Shown here in pieces: positions 1-11,189 of a DNA stretch of 64,000 bases. Both the position numbers and the translations under genes were made by a program. The stretch is taken from positions 3,122,132 to 3,186,131 of the forward strand of contig NW_004955481.1 of NCBI RefSeq assembly GCF_000276665.1, written 5' to 3'. The notes below the pieces were generated by a model. The model did not search any database. It saw only the letters and a list, made by a program, of their open reading frames with translations, and was not told the origin of the DNA. Each line of letters opens with the position of its first letter. The first letter of the stretch is position 1. This DNA comes from Chinchilla lanigera. Taxonomy: Eukaryota > Chordata > Mammalia > Rodentia > Chinchillidae.

Positions 1-1617
1 GCGATGGAAACCGCCCTATCACTGATTAGGATTAGGTTTAGCACCAAGTTTGTGAATGTTTCCTGTGTCATTTTTTTGGTATGATTGTTATCTGACGTCT
101 GTTTGCCTCTAAAGGCTTCACATTAAACATTAGAAGAAAATGGGATGCTGTCTTGCTAGCCACATATTTTCTGAATAGAATAGAATTCTATAGCTTGAAT
201 CTACTAGAACCCTCTTACCCATGTGCTGCTGTGGGTCAGGGAAGGAAGATGTAAGAAGCTAAATTGAAAAATACTGTGCACGTGTAAGCATTTGTGTCTA
301 TGCATATTGTTATGTCTGTGTATTCTTATTTCTACTCCAAACTTTGGGCCCATTACAGACTATATGAATTTCCTTTAATTTTTTTTACATTAACAAAGCC
401 TACCTATTCAAACATGCACATATGCTATTATTTGAAAGGTGCAATTACTACAACATGCTCTGGTACCTTCTTTTTCAGTGACACTACTTTGCTCCCATAC
501 TTTTTTTATGGGGCAGCTCTGGTATCTGCTGTACTTCATTGCTGCCTCCCTGTCTGTCTCTCTCTGCTGAATGTTCAGGACAATGTTCCACAAGCAAATT
601 TGGCTGATTTTATTAGTCATCATGGATTGGTTATGAACTGCTCTGAAGATGGATTTTGACATGTATACCTTCACTGTTCACGTGGCCATCTGGATTAAGC
701 TCTGTTTACTTAAGAGGACTTTGACTATGTAGGTTACTTTGTGCAGGGAGAATAAATCCAAATCTCACTTGGCTCTGGGGAACATAGATTTGATACCCTG
801 ACTTAAACTCCCAAGGGTATCCTTGATCCAAGAGCAGCTGGAAAATCGGATTAGACTTAAATTGTCTTCCCCGCTCACTTTGGCCCTTCCCGGTGGCTAT
901 GATTATGTGTTATCCAAATAATTCTCAAGATCAGGTGTAAGTAAGAGTGACTGGGGAATAGTTATGTGAATGACCTTTCCTTTCATGTAAAGCCCGTAAT
1001 ACAGGTAAGTAAATTTGGCCTTGGCTTCTGACTCTCAGATGCACAGGTAGACAAGCAAATTTTGCCCTGTGCTGTGAAATTTTATCAAAATCTTAAGGGG
1101 ACTAAATTCTTGTCAGTGATAAAAGGACTCAATTAGCTGGCCTGATATAACTTCAGCTCTCTATATAATTCAAATTTAATTTTAACAACTTTATAAAAAG
1201 CAGGTCCATGTAGCAGAGGCCTGGATTTATCCATTTATAGATCTTTCCCCCTTGGCTTTCTTCCCCTAACAATCTCTGCCCTGCCCATTTTCCTATATTC
1301 TCCCTGCATCCTGTTCTTTCTCATCTTTGGGGATGTTTTTGGATGCTAGCTGATGACAAGTTTCCCAAAATATTAGAAGAAAAAGAGAATTTAATGTCCC
1401 TTTACTGACTTGCATCATCTTCATTCTTTTACTCTTGCTTGCTACTTTATTTCCATTTTCTTTGCTTTTTAATATGCTCAGAGAGAAGATATGTAGTGGT
1501 AGTACATTCAGTGGTAAATAGTTTTGCAAATTTTAAGAACCTGATTTTAAAATATTTTGGGGTATGGATTTTCTCCATTCCATCCCTATGCACTTAGGCA
1601 TTCTCTCAAAATTGCAC
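1..1617. other. Unique sequence, no repeat recognised; possible 3'UTR of a neighbouring gene
   Basis: No SINE, LINE or LTR signature is visible and no convincing coding exon was found; the short open frames lack splice context. An AATAAA lies at 751-756 and a TGCTGCT heptamer at 224-230. In mammals the gene convergent with NSRP1 is the serotonin transporter SLC6A4, so on this side a plus-strand 3'UTR is conceivable. That rests on synteny knowledge, not on recognised sequence. Confidence 0.3.
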
Positions 1618-1816
1618 TTTTTTTTTTTTTCAGACTGGGGATTGAATGTAGAGCCTTTGCACTGAGCTATCTCTGTCTTTTAAATTGAGTGACTGATTGA
1701 TCAACTGAGGGAGAGTCTCACTAAATCATTGAACCCAGGGCCGGGATCAAACTTGATCCTTCTGCTTCAGCCTCCCAGAATGCCGGTATTATAGGCATGT
1801 GCCACCACACTCTGCC
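1618..1816 (-). repeat. Old degenerate SINE (B1/ID-related), antisense
   Basis: A T-run at 1619-1631 (the A tail on the minus strand) is followed by ID-like text and then by the antisense B1 head near 1770-1816 (complement of the poly-III A-box region, ending 'ccaccacactctgcc'). It is strongly diverged and may be two fused fragments. Confidence 0.6.
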
Positions 1817-2146
1817 AAGAGTATACTTTTTTATAAAAGTATATTTTTTTCAAACAGAGTTTTGCCAAGTCAGGTGTTAAGGTTTCAAACTTCATGAAAC
1901 TGAAAAAGAAATCCAAAATATCTGTTTTCCTACATAGTTTGCATTTATTCGACCCCTGTATATCAATAGCACTATGGATTTTTTAAAGAAACATTTAAGA
2001 GGAGGCAAACTTTAAAATAATATTTGAAGACTTACATCTTATGTAGCATTTACATAAAAATAAAACAAAAATGGAATTGAACTGTAAAATAGTTTAGGGG
2101 CTTAACTTTTTCTTATGTTTCTATCAGTAATAAATGGCCAAGAATA

Positions 2147-2226
2147 GGGGTGCAAAGGGTGTAGTTCAGTGGTAAAGTATGTGCTTAGTATGTGCAAGGC
2201 CTTAGGTTCAATCTCTAGTATCACAA
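2147..2226 (+). repeat. ID-like tRNA-derived SINE, old copy
   Basis: The A-box-like 'tgtagttcagtgg' and B-box-like 'aggttcaatct' are spaced as in the other ID-like copies here. Divergence is high and no clear target-site duplication was found. Confidence 0.65.
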
Positions 2227-2617
2227 ACATCCTCCCCACAAAAAGGATATAAAACAAAGTCAAGGAGTTGTTTCCTCTATTGATATGCACTGAAATCCAA
2301 GGAATTCATCCCCACTGTAACCCTGGCTGGAATGCAAGAGTTGTAACCTAAATTCACTGCTCTGGTCGCCTCATTTGGAGATAGATGCAGAGATCCTGAC
2401 AAATCCAAATTCAATATAATAGCTCAAAAGTCAAATAATGGAATCACAAAATAAGGCAAAAAGTTATTCCGTGAGATAAATTACTTTGGATCATCTTGTT
2501 TTGACTAAGCTTCTTAATTTTGTGCTACCAACCTCAAAATTTAAATGGAAGTACGAATGTCCATTTAACTCCCAACCCCCAAAAAGGAGACTATTCTCCA
2601 GGAATTAGAATAGCAGG

Positions 2618-2694
<77 letters not shown>

Positions 2695-2721
2695 TTCCTT
2701 CCTTCCTTCCTTCCTTCCTTT

Positions 2722-2771
<50 letters not shown>

Positions 2772-2812
2772 TTCCTTCCTTCCTTCCTTCCTTCCTTCCT
2801 TCCTTCCTTTCT

Positions 2813-2868
<56 letters not shown>

Positions 2869-2869
2869 T
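2618..2869. repeat. Long CTTT/CCTT pyrimidine microsatellite
   Basis: About 250 bp of tetranucleotide repeats in blocks: (CTTT)n, (CCTT)n, (CTTT)n, (CCTT)n, (CTTT)n. The whole + strand is pyrimidine, so it is a homopurine-homopyrimidine mirror-like tract. It directly abuts the antisense ID-like SINE at 2868-2948, so it probably grew from that element's A-rich tail. Open frames through it on both strands are repeat artefacts. Confidence 0.97.
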
Positions 2870-2948
2870 TTGGTGGTGCTGGGGATCAAATCCAGGTCCT
2901 TATGCATGCAGAACAAGAACTCTACCACTAAGCCACATCCCCAGCCCC
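2868..2948 (-). repeat. ID-like SINE, antisense
   Basis: It reads 'ggtggtgctggggatcaaa' and ends in 'ccacatccccagcccc', the complement of the ID head. The A tail side is the expanded tetranucleotide tract. Confidence 0.8.
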
Positions 2949-3087
2949 TAGTTAATTCTTATAAGTAGGAAAGACTAACCTGATATGTTTTATCAATGAT
3001 ATCATTGGCTTTGAGTTCACTGTCAAAGCTTATCATTATAGAATGCAATGGTCTAACTGTCATTCTTACATTTATCTTAGACAATGG

Positions 3088-3200
3088 TTTTTTTTGTTTT
3101 TTTTTTTTTTTTTTTGGTTTTTCTCCGGTACCGGGAACCGAACTCACGACCTTGCGCTTGCCAGGCAGGCGCTTTTGCCGCTGAGCTAAATCCCCAGCCC
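3088..3200 (-). repeat. Young ID-like SINE, antisense, with 16-bp TSD
   Basis: Full-length copy with T-run tail, GGTACC near its 3' end and head complement 'ctaaatccccagccc'. It is flanked by perfect 16-bp target-site duplications at 3072-3087 and 3201-3216, which fixes its borders. It belongs to the subfamily whose body ends in GGTACCGGAGAAAAACC. Confidence 0.95.
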
Positions 3201-3216
3201 TTATCTTAGACAATGG

Positions 3217-4320
3217 TACAACCCAAGCCTAGTTCGTTTCTTAGCATGTCTCTCTTCTCCTGAGTCTATCTCTGATGCTTAAGACATCAGAATTACCTAG
3301 GATGGTTGTCTTCATCAAACACAGTAGGGAATTTTTCATTGTTCTTGTTTTGTCAGGGAAAGGCAGGGAAAAGAAGCAGGGGGTTCCTCAGAGATGCTGG
3401 TGGTGGTGAGCATATGACATATGTTCCGCAGCAGGCTATTTGTTATCATTGTAAGCTCTCAAAGGTTTGCCATCGCTGTGTGCCATCTCTGTAAGTACTG
3501 TAATAAATGACTCCTATGCTAAGTTGGAAAAAGTTGTATAAGTCGTCATGGAATTCACACATCATATTTTAAAACACAAGAGTTAGAGAAAGAGCCTAAC
3601 CAGGAAGGTGAATTTAGCAAGTGCTTGTTTGAGAAGCATGTTAAGGAATAAAATTCATAAATCCAAATATGAAAAAAAGGGTCAAGACAGGGAACATTAC
3701 CATACTAGAAAAGCAGAAAGTTCTCATCCACTGGAAACACGTTTTGGTTTCTGATTTTTTTTTTTCAAAATAGAAATGAATTGATGATATTTATTCAATG
3801 AAATTTGCCATATTTGATTCCATGGAAAGAATATTTCAAAGCTCTCTCCCTTTTTTGCTACTTTCTATAGTACCACTCTTTTCTTGTTATTCTCTGTAGT
3901 ATCACCCTTTTCTTTCATTGCTCTGCCTCTAAATTTAAAAGACAGAACAAGACCTAAATCTCAGGTCACTTCTTTAGAGGCAGAGAAAAACCTGGTGATA
4001 AAACTAATCTGTTCTTCCTGGGATCTGAAGATTTCTAAAGAAAGGTAAACATAAATTTTATTTCCTCTACTAGAATGAAATAATACACCTCAATTGGTTT
4101 AACAGGACATAGAGAACATATTTTAAGATAGAATCTTAAGTGTTTGCCCTTCTGTTTCATATAGCTATAATCAGTTCATTATCGTTTCTGTACTAAAGCC
4201 TCACCTTTGTAGCAGAAGTGCTGTTTTGTTGGAAGTGATTCACAATAGGTATCAGTAGGGAGGCTAGGTGATAGTTCTTAGTGGTGCATCATAAAATTTG
4301 AGCCAAGCTGTTCTACCAAT
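3217..4320. other. Unique intergenic sequence
   Basis: I recognise no exon, RNA gene or repeat family. Short open frames here lack splice context and codon structure. Confidence 0.5.

Positions 4321-4322
<2 letters not shown>

Positions 4323-4371
<49 letters not shown>
4323..4371. repeat. (TG)n microsatellite
   Basis: About 24 uninterrupted TG units, directly next to the tail of the antisense ID-like SINE at 4372-4464. Confidence 0.97.
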
Positions 4372-4372
<1 letters not shown>

Positions 4373-4464
4373 TTTTGCTTTGTTTTTGTTTCGGTGGTGC
4401 TAGGGATGTAATGCAAGGCTTCATTAAGCAAGCACTCTCTACCACTGAGCCACATCCCTAGCCC
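4372..4464 (-). repeat. ID-like SINE, antisense
   Basis: T-rich tail, then 'cggtggtgctagggatgta' and the head complement 'gagccacatccctagccc'. Confidence 0.8.
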
Positions 4465-4902
4465 AATGCTACTACTGAATAACAAGTATCCAAATAGATT
4501 TTCTTCACTGGCTAATCCTAGTTTGGAGATAATGTGCATTGGTGAAGTACAGCATCAGAAAAACGTTTTGATGTCTGCTGAGTTAACAGCCTTGTCATTT
4601 GGGGGTAAAAATAGACAATATTTGCCCTGTAATTCTATAGTTGAAGTCTAAAGTATAGTAATTTATTTCTACCAACTTATAAACACTAATATGAGACTTG
4701 GGATATTCCATCTTTATGCTAAAATGTTACATACAAATAAGAACATTTACTTTTTTTAAAAAAGATATTTTGAAAGATTACTCTTATTCACACTCGAAAG
4801 GTGTCCCTTAAGGAAACTCAATAGGTGAAAAATGCGTATTTTAAAAAGATAAAATTGGGGATTCAAGAGTCAGCAGTTATTTTTTGAATGACATTGGTTT
4901 GA

Positions 4903-5066
4903 AGCTGGACATGGTGGTTCACACCCATAATCTGAGCACTCAGAAGGCTGAGGCAGGAGGATTACCATGAGTTTGAGGCCACCCTGGACTACATAAGCAA
5001 GTTCAAGGCCAGCCTGCACAACAGCACAAAACTTTGTATCAAAAAAAAACACCAAAAAAAACCCCC
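4903..5066 (+). repeat. B1 SINE
   Basis: The B1 head 'gctggacatggtggttcaca' is followed by the poly-III internal region 'ggctgaggcaggagga' and the internally duplicated 'aaggccagcctg' segment. It ends in an A-rich tail. Confidence 0.88.
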
Positions 5067-5222
5067 AAAAGTACTAACCATAAAATATGATTTGATATAC
5101 AAAAACTTTTCAGGATTTTTTTTTGGCCCCAGGGGTCTCACATGCTAAGCAAGCATTTTGGCACCACTACCAGCCTTCAGGATATTTTGATTGTGTATTG
5201 GACATATCAGAAGTTAATTTTG

Positions 5223-5363
5223 GCCAGGTGTGGTGGTGCACATCTGTAATCCCAGCACTCAAGAGGCTGAGGCAGGAGGACTGCAGTGAGTTTGAGACCA
5301 ACCTGGGCTACATAGTAAGTTTAAGGCCAAGAGACCCTGTCTTAAAAATAAAAACAAAAACAA
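5223..5363 (+). repeat. B1 SINE
   Basis: 'gccaggtgtggtggtgcaca' head, 'aatcccagcactc', duplicated internal region, 'gagaccctgtctt' and an A-rich tail. Confidence 0.92.
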
Positions 5364-5767
5364 ATTATCTGGAAGAATTAAACCTAAGTCTTATTTGAAA
5401 GAAAGAGTCCTCTCTTTACAATGAATATAATTCCCCTATATTCATTTAGGCAGCAGTTTAGTTATATGTTTCAAGATAGATTAGGAGATATCAGTAAATG
5501 ATTTTGGCTGTGAACTGTTTCTGGAATAATTCTTAATACCATGGTAGATTTGTTCTGTACCATAAAAAACTTCCCATCTCGTAAGGTTAAAATAAAAATC
5601 TTAATCTTATCTGTATAGTGTGAAACATTTACACATACCCCAAACCAAAACCACCTTAAATTAGAAATATGAAATTTTAGTAAAGCTAAATAAGTTCTTG
5701 ACCATCTATAATGAATATTTATAATTTGCTTTAACATACAGCATTCCTTTGACTACCATATTGTTTT

Positions 5768-5875
5768 CCCAGGTTTGCAGACAAGGAACCTGAGGCTCAG
5801 AGAAGTTAACTGTTCAAGTGCACATAGCTGAAAAATTCCAGAACAGGCCTGCCTAGGTTTTCTGATTCCAGGCCA
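5768..5875 (-). repeat. MIR fragment
   Basis: 'ggaacctgaggctcagagaa' followed by 'gttaactgttcaagtgcaca' matches the complement of the MIR core (CTCAGTTTCC/CTCTGAG signature). It is ancient and has no TSD. Confidence 0.75.
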
Positions 5876-5917
5876 AATGTTATCTATACATCTATCTTAA
5901 AAATTAGCATTCATAGA

Positions 5918-6004
5918 GCCTGGGGGTGTGGCTCTGTGGGTGGAGTGCTTGCTAAGTGTGTGTGAGACCTGGGGTTTGATTCCCAACACTCAGGGGCAAA
6001 AACA
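5918..6004 (+). repeat. ID-like SINE, old copy
   Basis: 'gggggtgtggctctgtggg' head, 'gtttgattcccaacac' B-box side, short A-rich tail. Confidence 0.65.
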
Positions 6005-6276
6005 ATCAGTATCTATTGAAGCCAGGGAAATCCAAAGTGCCCAAACTCAGATTGAATTTTTTTCCAAAATACAAAAATGTCTTATTTTAGAGTGCAACAG
6101 AGAAGAGGAATAGAAGTAGAGGCAGAATCTGACACTGACACACCATTATTTGTGTGTGTATATGTAACCTCACAGTGGTTAACAAAGATTTTCCAAGAAA
6201 CATCACCACTAAATCTAATCCTTGGGCTAGATTCAGATCAACTGATTTACCTTGACTGTGTTTAAAAAGATATTAA

Positions 6277-6359
6277 GGGGCCAGGGATATAGCTCAGTGG
6301 CACAGGCGCCTGCCTAGCAGGCGCAAGGTCCTGAGTTCAATTCCTGGTACAAAAAAAAA
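6277..6359 (+). repeat. ID-like SINE with TSD
   Basis: A box 'tagctcagtgg', body 'gcctgcctagcaggcgcaag', B box 'gagttcaattc' and a short A tail. The sequence 'aaagatattaagg' occurs on both sides, marking the target-site duplication. Confidence 0.9.
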
Positions 6360-6922
6360 GATATTAAGGTAGGGATTCTTCAAATAAAGGGTAATATAAT
6401 GAAAAGATGGGTTATAGAAGTAGGAAAATAAAATGGGGCCAGAAATTAGCATGATGTCACACCAGACTGAACATCAGAAAAGTAACATCTTTTCCTTACT
6501 GTCATTTCATTATAGATAGCTAAATTAGGTAGAAATATTATAGGCAGTCAGGCAAGGCCAGGCCCTCAAAGAAGTCAGTGTGGAAAGACAAGAACATCTT
6601 ACAACTATGGCTGGAGGTGCGTTTGTTGAAGGCCAGGGCTCAAGATAGAGATGGAATGACTATACCTACATACCTCTCCGAGGGATAGACAATAGTGGTC
6701 GATATTCTAAATAGGCATCAGTCACCTAGGTGGGAGACCAAGACCTCCTGACCGACACCTTCAAGGAAAGGTCCTTGTTCTTCCCACGTACACTTGCTAC
6801 AGGATCTGCTTCCCCATTGGATCAATATTACCTAAGCAGCTACACTTGTAATCTTATTGGTTGATCGTAGTCTTGCCTCATCTTATACCCACCTCATGAT
6901 TTTGCTCTATAAAACTCCCTAC
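6360..6922. other. Unique intergenic sequence
   Basis: No exon or repeat is recognised between the two flanking ID-like SINEs. Confidence 0.45.
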
Positions 6923-6924
6923 CT

Positions 6925-7022
6925 TGGGCTAGGGATATAGCTCAGTGGCACAGTACCTGCCTGGCAAGTGCAAGGTCCTGAGTTTGATTCCTGGTACCAA
7001 AAACAAACAAACAAACAAAAAA
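6925..7022 (+). repeat. ID-like SINE
   Basis: 'gggctagggatatagctcag' head, 'ctgcctggcaagtgcaaggt' body, 'gagtttgattcctggtacc' B-box side and a CAAA-rich tail. Confidence 0.9.
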
Positions 7023-7547
7023 ATCAATAAACCAGAAAACTTCCTACCTCCCACAATCTTTGATATATTTACTTACATGAGCAGTATCCCTGTGTGTATG
7101 CACTATTCTATTACTGCTCCCACTGCCCTCTACACAGAGGCACCTTCATCTGATTCAGGTTCTGACACCTCAGGCTGAGACTGCTCCTCACCCACCACAT
7201 GAAAATGTCTTCTGTTTGCTCAGGCTGACAACCCTTGCTGAGCAGTCCCCACTGCCACCCACTGCATGGCTGCTTTCCTACCCGATTTGGGCTCCAGCAC
7301 CTCACGGTGACATTCTTCTTGCTTTTGTTTGAGCTAATGCACCGTGCAGGCTGTTCCTACGCAATGTTCTTCCTCACTGTTCCTGTGGCATCCCGCTCTG
7401 GGCCGTGAGAGCACTACCTTGCTCAGCCCCAATCCAACAGCTTTTGGACTGAATAGGGAGGGAAAGAATGATGAGAAGGCAAGAAAAGTAGTCTGTGTTA
7501 ATAGTTACAGTCACAGTCTAAGTAACCATGGTTCTTAAATGGTAAAT
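7023..7547. other. Unique intergenic sequence
   Basis: Short open frames on both strands overlap one another and lack splice sites or recognisable domains; no gene is called. Confidence 0.45.
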
Positions 7548-7548
7548 T

Positions 7549-7637
7549 ATTTTTTTTCTTGTGGGTACCGGGAATCGAACTCAGGACCTTGCGCTTGCCA
7601 GGCAAGGGCTTGTGCTGCAGAGCTATATCCCCGGCCC
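7549..7637 (-). repeat. ID-like SINE, antisense, TSD present
   Basis: T-run, GGTACC, body complement 'cttgcgcttgccaggcaagg' and head complement 'ctatatccccggccc'. GGTAAATT is duplicated at 7541-7548 and 7638-7645. Confidence 0.9.
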
Positions 7638-7716
7638 GGTAAATTTTTTGAAAAGGTACATCATGGGGTTTATAATGTCCATGTTTATTTTTTAGGAGTA
7701 TTTCTATGGGTGAATT

Positions 7717-7798
7717 ATTAATTTAATTTAATTTAATTATTAATTTAATTATTTTAATTATTTAATTATTAATTTAATTATTAATTTTAATTTAATGA
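7717..7798. repeat. AT-rich (TTAAT/TTTAA)n satellite
   Basis: Imperfect TTAATTTAATT repeats, A+T only over about 80 bp. Confidence 0.9.
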
Positions 7799-8023
7799 GT
7801 TTTATTATATTAAATAATGTGTACTTAACAGGAGAATATATCAATAAAATAAAATATTAAATTTTTAGTATGTAATGAATATGTAGAATAAACATCAGCT
7901 TCTCTATCCATTATGGTGTATTGTTGACAGTGTCAATACTACTTTTTCTTCATCATATATGAGGACAATGAAATTCAAGGTGTCTTTCTGAAATCCAATC
8001 CGTACTGTACATTTCTGTATTGT

Positions 8024-8176
8024 GTGTGTGTGTGTTTTGAGACAGCATCTCACCATGTAGTTCAGGCTAGTTTTGCACTCACTATGTAGCCCGGGCTGGT
8101 CTTAAACTTGCAGTGATCCTCCTGTCTCGGCCTCTTGAGTGCTGGGATTACAGGCGAGCACCACCACACCCTTTAC
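8024..8176 (-). repeat. B1 SINE, antisense
   Basis: A (GT)n-rich tail precedes 'ttttgagacagcatctcacc', 'cctcttgagtgctgggatta' and the head complement 'accaccacaccc'. It carries the duplicated 'ggctagttt/ggctggtct' segment. Confidence 0.9.
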
Positions 8177-8258
8177 ATTTTTCTACTGTGAACTTGAAAC
8201 ATCTTTTCAGGAATCTCCACTTTGTTCTTGTGACTAGTTCTTGTGCTGCTCAATTAGC

Positions 8259-8357
8259 GTTTTTTGTTTTTTGCTCCTTTTTTTTTTTGTTTTAGAAAAA
8301 AAAAAGTGGTTTTTTGTTTTTTGCTCCTTTTTTTTTTGTTTTAGAAAAAAAAAAGTG
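8259..8357. repeat. 50-bp perfect tandem duplication
   Basis: A unit made of T-runs, GCTCC, a T-run, GTTTTAG, an A-run and GTG occurs twice in direct succession: 8259-8308 (50 bp) and 8309-8357 (49 bp). The copies differ by a single T in a homopolymer. Confidence 0.95.
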
Positions 8358-8407
8358 GTCATCAGTGGTTAACTGGTGAACTATATGTCCTGTGACATAT
8401 GGTTACT

Positions 8408-8503
8408 TTTTTTTTTTGGTTTTTCTCTGGTACTGGGAACCGAACTCACAACCTTGCGCTTGCCAGGCAGGCGCTTTGCCGCTGAGCTAAATCCCCAGCC
8501 CCA
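8408..8503 (-). repeat. Young ID-like SINE, antisense
   Basis: Same subfamily as 3088-3200 ('ggtttttctctggtactggg', then 'gctgagctaaatccccagcc'). Flanks show an imperfect duplication around 'acatatggttact' / 'acataggttact'. Confidence 0.92.
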
Positions 8504-8838
8504 CATAGGTTACTTTTTGAAATAGGTGCAACAAATCTATTCTCAAAGTCATATGGTTATTACTGCACAAATAAAGACCTGGTGACTGAGTTCCAGGACA
8601 AATTTCTAAATTCAAGGTGTAAAATGTCTTCATATCTACCAGGGCATATATTTTTACACCTATTTTGAAAGGTTATTTGGTACATATTTTAAAAAACCTT
8701 CAACAACCACGAAATGATGCAAGTTGTTTATCAACTGTCATATATTGAAAGACAGTTCACAACAAATCTTTCAAAAAATGAGCAAATTACAATCAAATTG
8801 CCAGATTTTTAAATTTTTCTTTCTTGGTGGGTCTTTTT

Positions 8839-8952
8839 TTTTTAAGATAGAGCCTTGCTATATTAGCCCAGGCTGTCCTCACACTTGTGGTGATCCTCCT
8901 GTCTCAGCCTCCTGAGTGCTGGGATTACAGGTGTGTACCAACATGCCTAGCT
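8839..8952 (-). repeat. B1 SINE, antisense, with 16-bp TSD
   Basis: A B1 monomer without the full internal duplication ('agatagagccttgctatatt' to 'gtaccaacatgcctagct'). Perfect 16-bp duplications at 8823-8838 and 8953-8968 fix the borders. Confidence 0.93.
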
Positions 8953-8969
8953 CTTGGTGGGTCTTTTTG

Positions 8970-10036
8970 TCGTCAAAATATAGGCATGAAAAAAAAGAAA
9001 GAAAGAAAAGTAAGTATTTTTGAGAGAAACTAAATCTCTTGAGTATTATTGTTCTAAAAATCTCAATGCCACTTCTGTCACTTCTCCATAAATCCTTTAG
9101 ATTCTATTAGAATGACAGAGCCCTGCTGTGAAGGCTTTCAGTTCAGATAGTGAGATGTCATGATAAATATACTTTTGAGTGTTACTATTATGCATATAGA
9201 ATGTTTTACTTGTATTTCATTATTACTGTATTTCAAAATATCTTGTAGCCTATCTGTTACAAAAAATTTCCAACACTGAATCACTGTACTGGCATTCTGT
9301 CCAATAGGTTTTCCCCTGGCAAGAACCCAATAACATTTTCTGACCTAATCCTAACGTTAGATTGTTCAGGTGTATGTGACCATTTTGTAGCATTTTCACT
9401 AAAATATTTTTACATTACTGTTTTCTTCCTCATCTGAGTGAAGGTCTTCATTCTGTACTTCTGTATCTTTCAGATCTTGCTAACTTCTGTGGTATACATG
9501 ATCTAAGTCATCATCGGCAGCTGAATCATCTGATGACACATTTCAACCTCTTCCCAAAGTTGTAAAAGTGGGTTTTCATGTGACAGTATACTGAGATGGG
9601 CTAATTCTACAAGAAAGATAAAAACATGTAATAAAAATTATAAATACACAAAAATGTAACACAGTGTGTAACATGGGTAAAACGCACCCATTTACACTAT
9701 GACATACATGCACACATCTTGCCACCAAGTGGCTGAACACAGACTGCTTCCTGTATTCCCCCATAGCAGCTACTGAGATGCACAGCCACTACTGTTATGC
9801 TAAAGTATATATTTTCATTAGAAAAATATATTCAGGGTGTTTTTTAACCCACTATAACACCACTTGGGTAAAAGAAGAGGTAGTGTGAAGAAGGGATGAG
9901 CAATGTGGTGGGATGGACAAAGTTTGGACCAAATATCTTCTAAGGTAAAAACTCCAGTAATAAGGTATATATTTCTAAACTTTCCAAAACCTCCAACTTT
10001 TTTGGCTACCACTTTAATTCTTTAAGGTTCCGGGTT
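8970..10036. other. Unique intergenic sequence
   Basis: Two short minus-strand open frames (9576-9764, 9818-10012) have no recognisable domain and no splice context. No repeat family is seen. Confidence 0.45.
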
Positions 10037-10561
10037 CTGCTATAGTTTGACTGCATCCCCTCCAAAATTCATATGGGAACTTAATCCTGTAATCTCTACT
10101 ATTTGGGAGGCTGAGACAGGAGGATCTCTGAGTTGAGTTCAGCATGGGCAGCTTATTAAGACTGTCTCAAAAAATACATGGCTGGGGAAATAGCTCATTA
10201 CAAGGCCCAGGGTTCAATCCCCATAACCATTAAAGGGGGGTGGGATTTAGCTCAGTGGTGCATCACCTGCCTGGCAAGTGAGAGGTCCTGAGTTCAATTC
10301 CCGTGCCCCCTAAAAGACCTGGTGCCTTTTTAGAAAGTAAGGTATGAGGGGTCTGCCTTCTTCAGCTGGTGGGAACCAGTTTAGGCCCTTGTATGCCTCT
10401 TCTTCTGTTAGGTGAGCAAGATACCATCAAGGGAATAGGACCCTCACAATATAAGACATAGGACTGTGCCAGTGCCTTAATCTTGGACTTAGTCTCTGGA
10501 ATGGTGAAAAACAAACTTGTTATTTGTAAATTCATTACAGCAGCACAAAGGGACTAAGACA
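10037..10561 (+). mobile_element. MaLR-type solo LTR (ERVL-MaLR, MST/MLT1-like), SINE-interrupted
   Basis: Opens 'tgctatagtttgactgcatc', includes 'ccccctccaaaattcatatg'-like text and 'cttggacttagtctctggaa', and closes 'agcacaaagggactaagaca'. These are hallmarks of mammalian MaLR LTRs in sense orientation. SINEs at about 10083-10315 interrupt it. No internal retroviral region is attached, so it is a solo LTR. Confidence 0.8.
10083..10318 (+). repeat. SINE cluster (B1 fragment plus ID-like) inside the LTR
   Basis: 10083-10180 is a 5'-truncated B1 ('gggaggctgagacaggagga'). 10181-10230 is a degenerate ID-like piece. 10236-10308 is a fuller ID-like SINE ('gggatttagctcagtggtgc', 'gagttcaattcccgtgcc'). 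Confidence 0.75.
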
Positions 10562-10829
10562 TCTTTTGCATGTGTGTAGAGGACCTTGCACTGGTGTTTA
10601 AACTGAGTCTCACGCTTATTTGCTGGGTAAGTTCTCTCCTGTAGGTTACACCCATAGATCTAATGTCTCCTCAACACAGTAAGAATTTAGTACATCTGGC
10701 ACATAGCTTTCTAGTTACTGAATACATCAAATCTCATGCCACTTATCTAGCTGAGTGCTAGATAAATGTCAGACATTTTGCTAAAACTCAAACATAGAAA
10801 GAAACACCAAATAGGACTGTGAGGACAAG

Positions 10830-10980
10830 GTTCAAATCCTTTCTCAGCCAGTAAGGCTGAGTAAGTCAAGCTAAGTAACCTCACCTAAGTCATTCTACAT
10901 TACTGGTCTATTTCCTTATAGGCAGTCATGATAAGATAACAGTGATGATAAATACTAATGAGGAGTGTCAGGCACAGCAT
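10830..10980 (+). repeat. MIR fragment
   Basis: 'ggttcaaatcctttctcagc' through 'gtctatttccttataggcag' follows the order of the MIR consensus at high divergence. Confidence 0.6.
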
Positions 10981-11004
10981 TACACACACAGTTTCAAGAA
11001 ATAT

Positions 11005-11140
11005 TCACACCAGTCCTATGAGGGGGATGCTTTATTATCTCCCTTTTACAGATGAGAAAACTAAAACTCAGAGAAATCACTTTGCCCAAGGTTATGCAGA
11101 TAACTAAGTGTTAGACCTAACATTTCCAAGTCTCAGCTAA
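11005..11140 (-). repeat. MIR fragment, antisense
   Basis: 'cccttttacagatgagaaaa' and 'actcagagaaatcactttgc' are complementary to the MIR core and its 3' flank. Confidence 0.8.
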
Positions 11141-11189
11141 GTGTATCAGAGTGCCTCACAAACATTTTAAACTACAAATTGCTTTATTA

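Noticed and set aside
2520..2951. Open frames on both strands through the CTTT/CCTT tract
   Set aside because: They encode only repeated FLS or KER tripeptides from a microsatellite and are not genes.
6277..6359. tRNA-like sequence with A and B boxes
   Set aside because: The copy is one of many with A tails and target duplications, so it is an ID-type SINE and not a tRNA gene. The same applies to the other ID-like copies.
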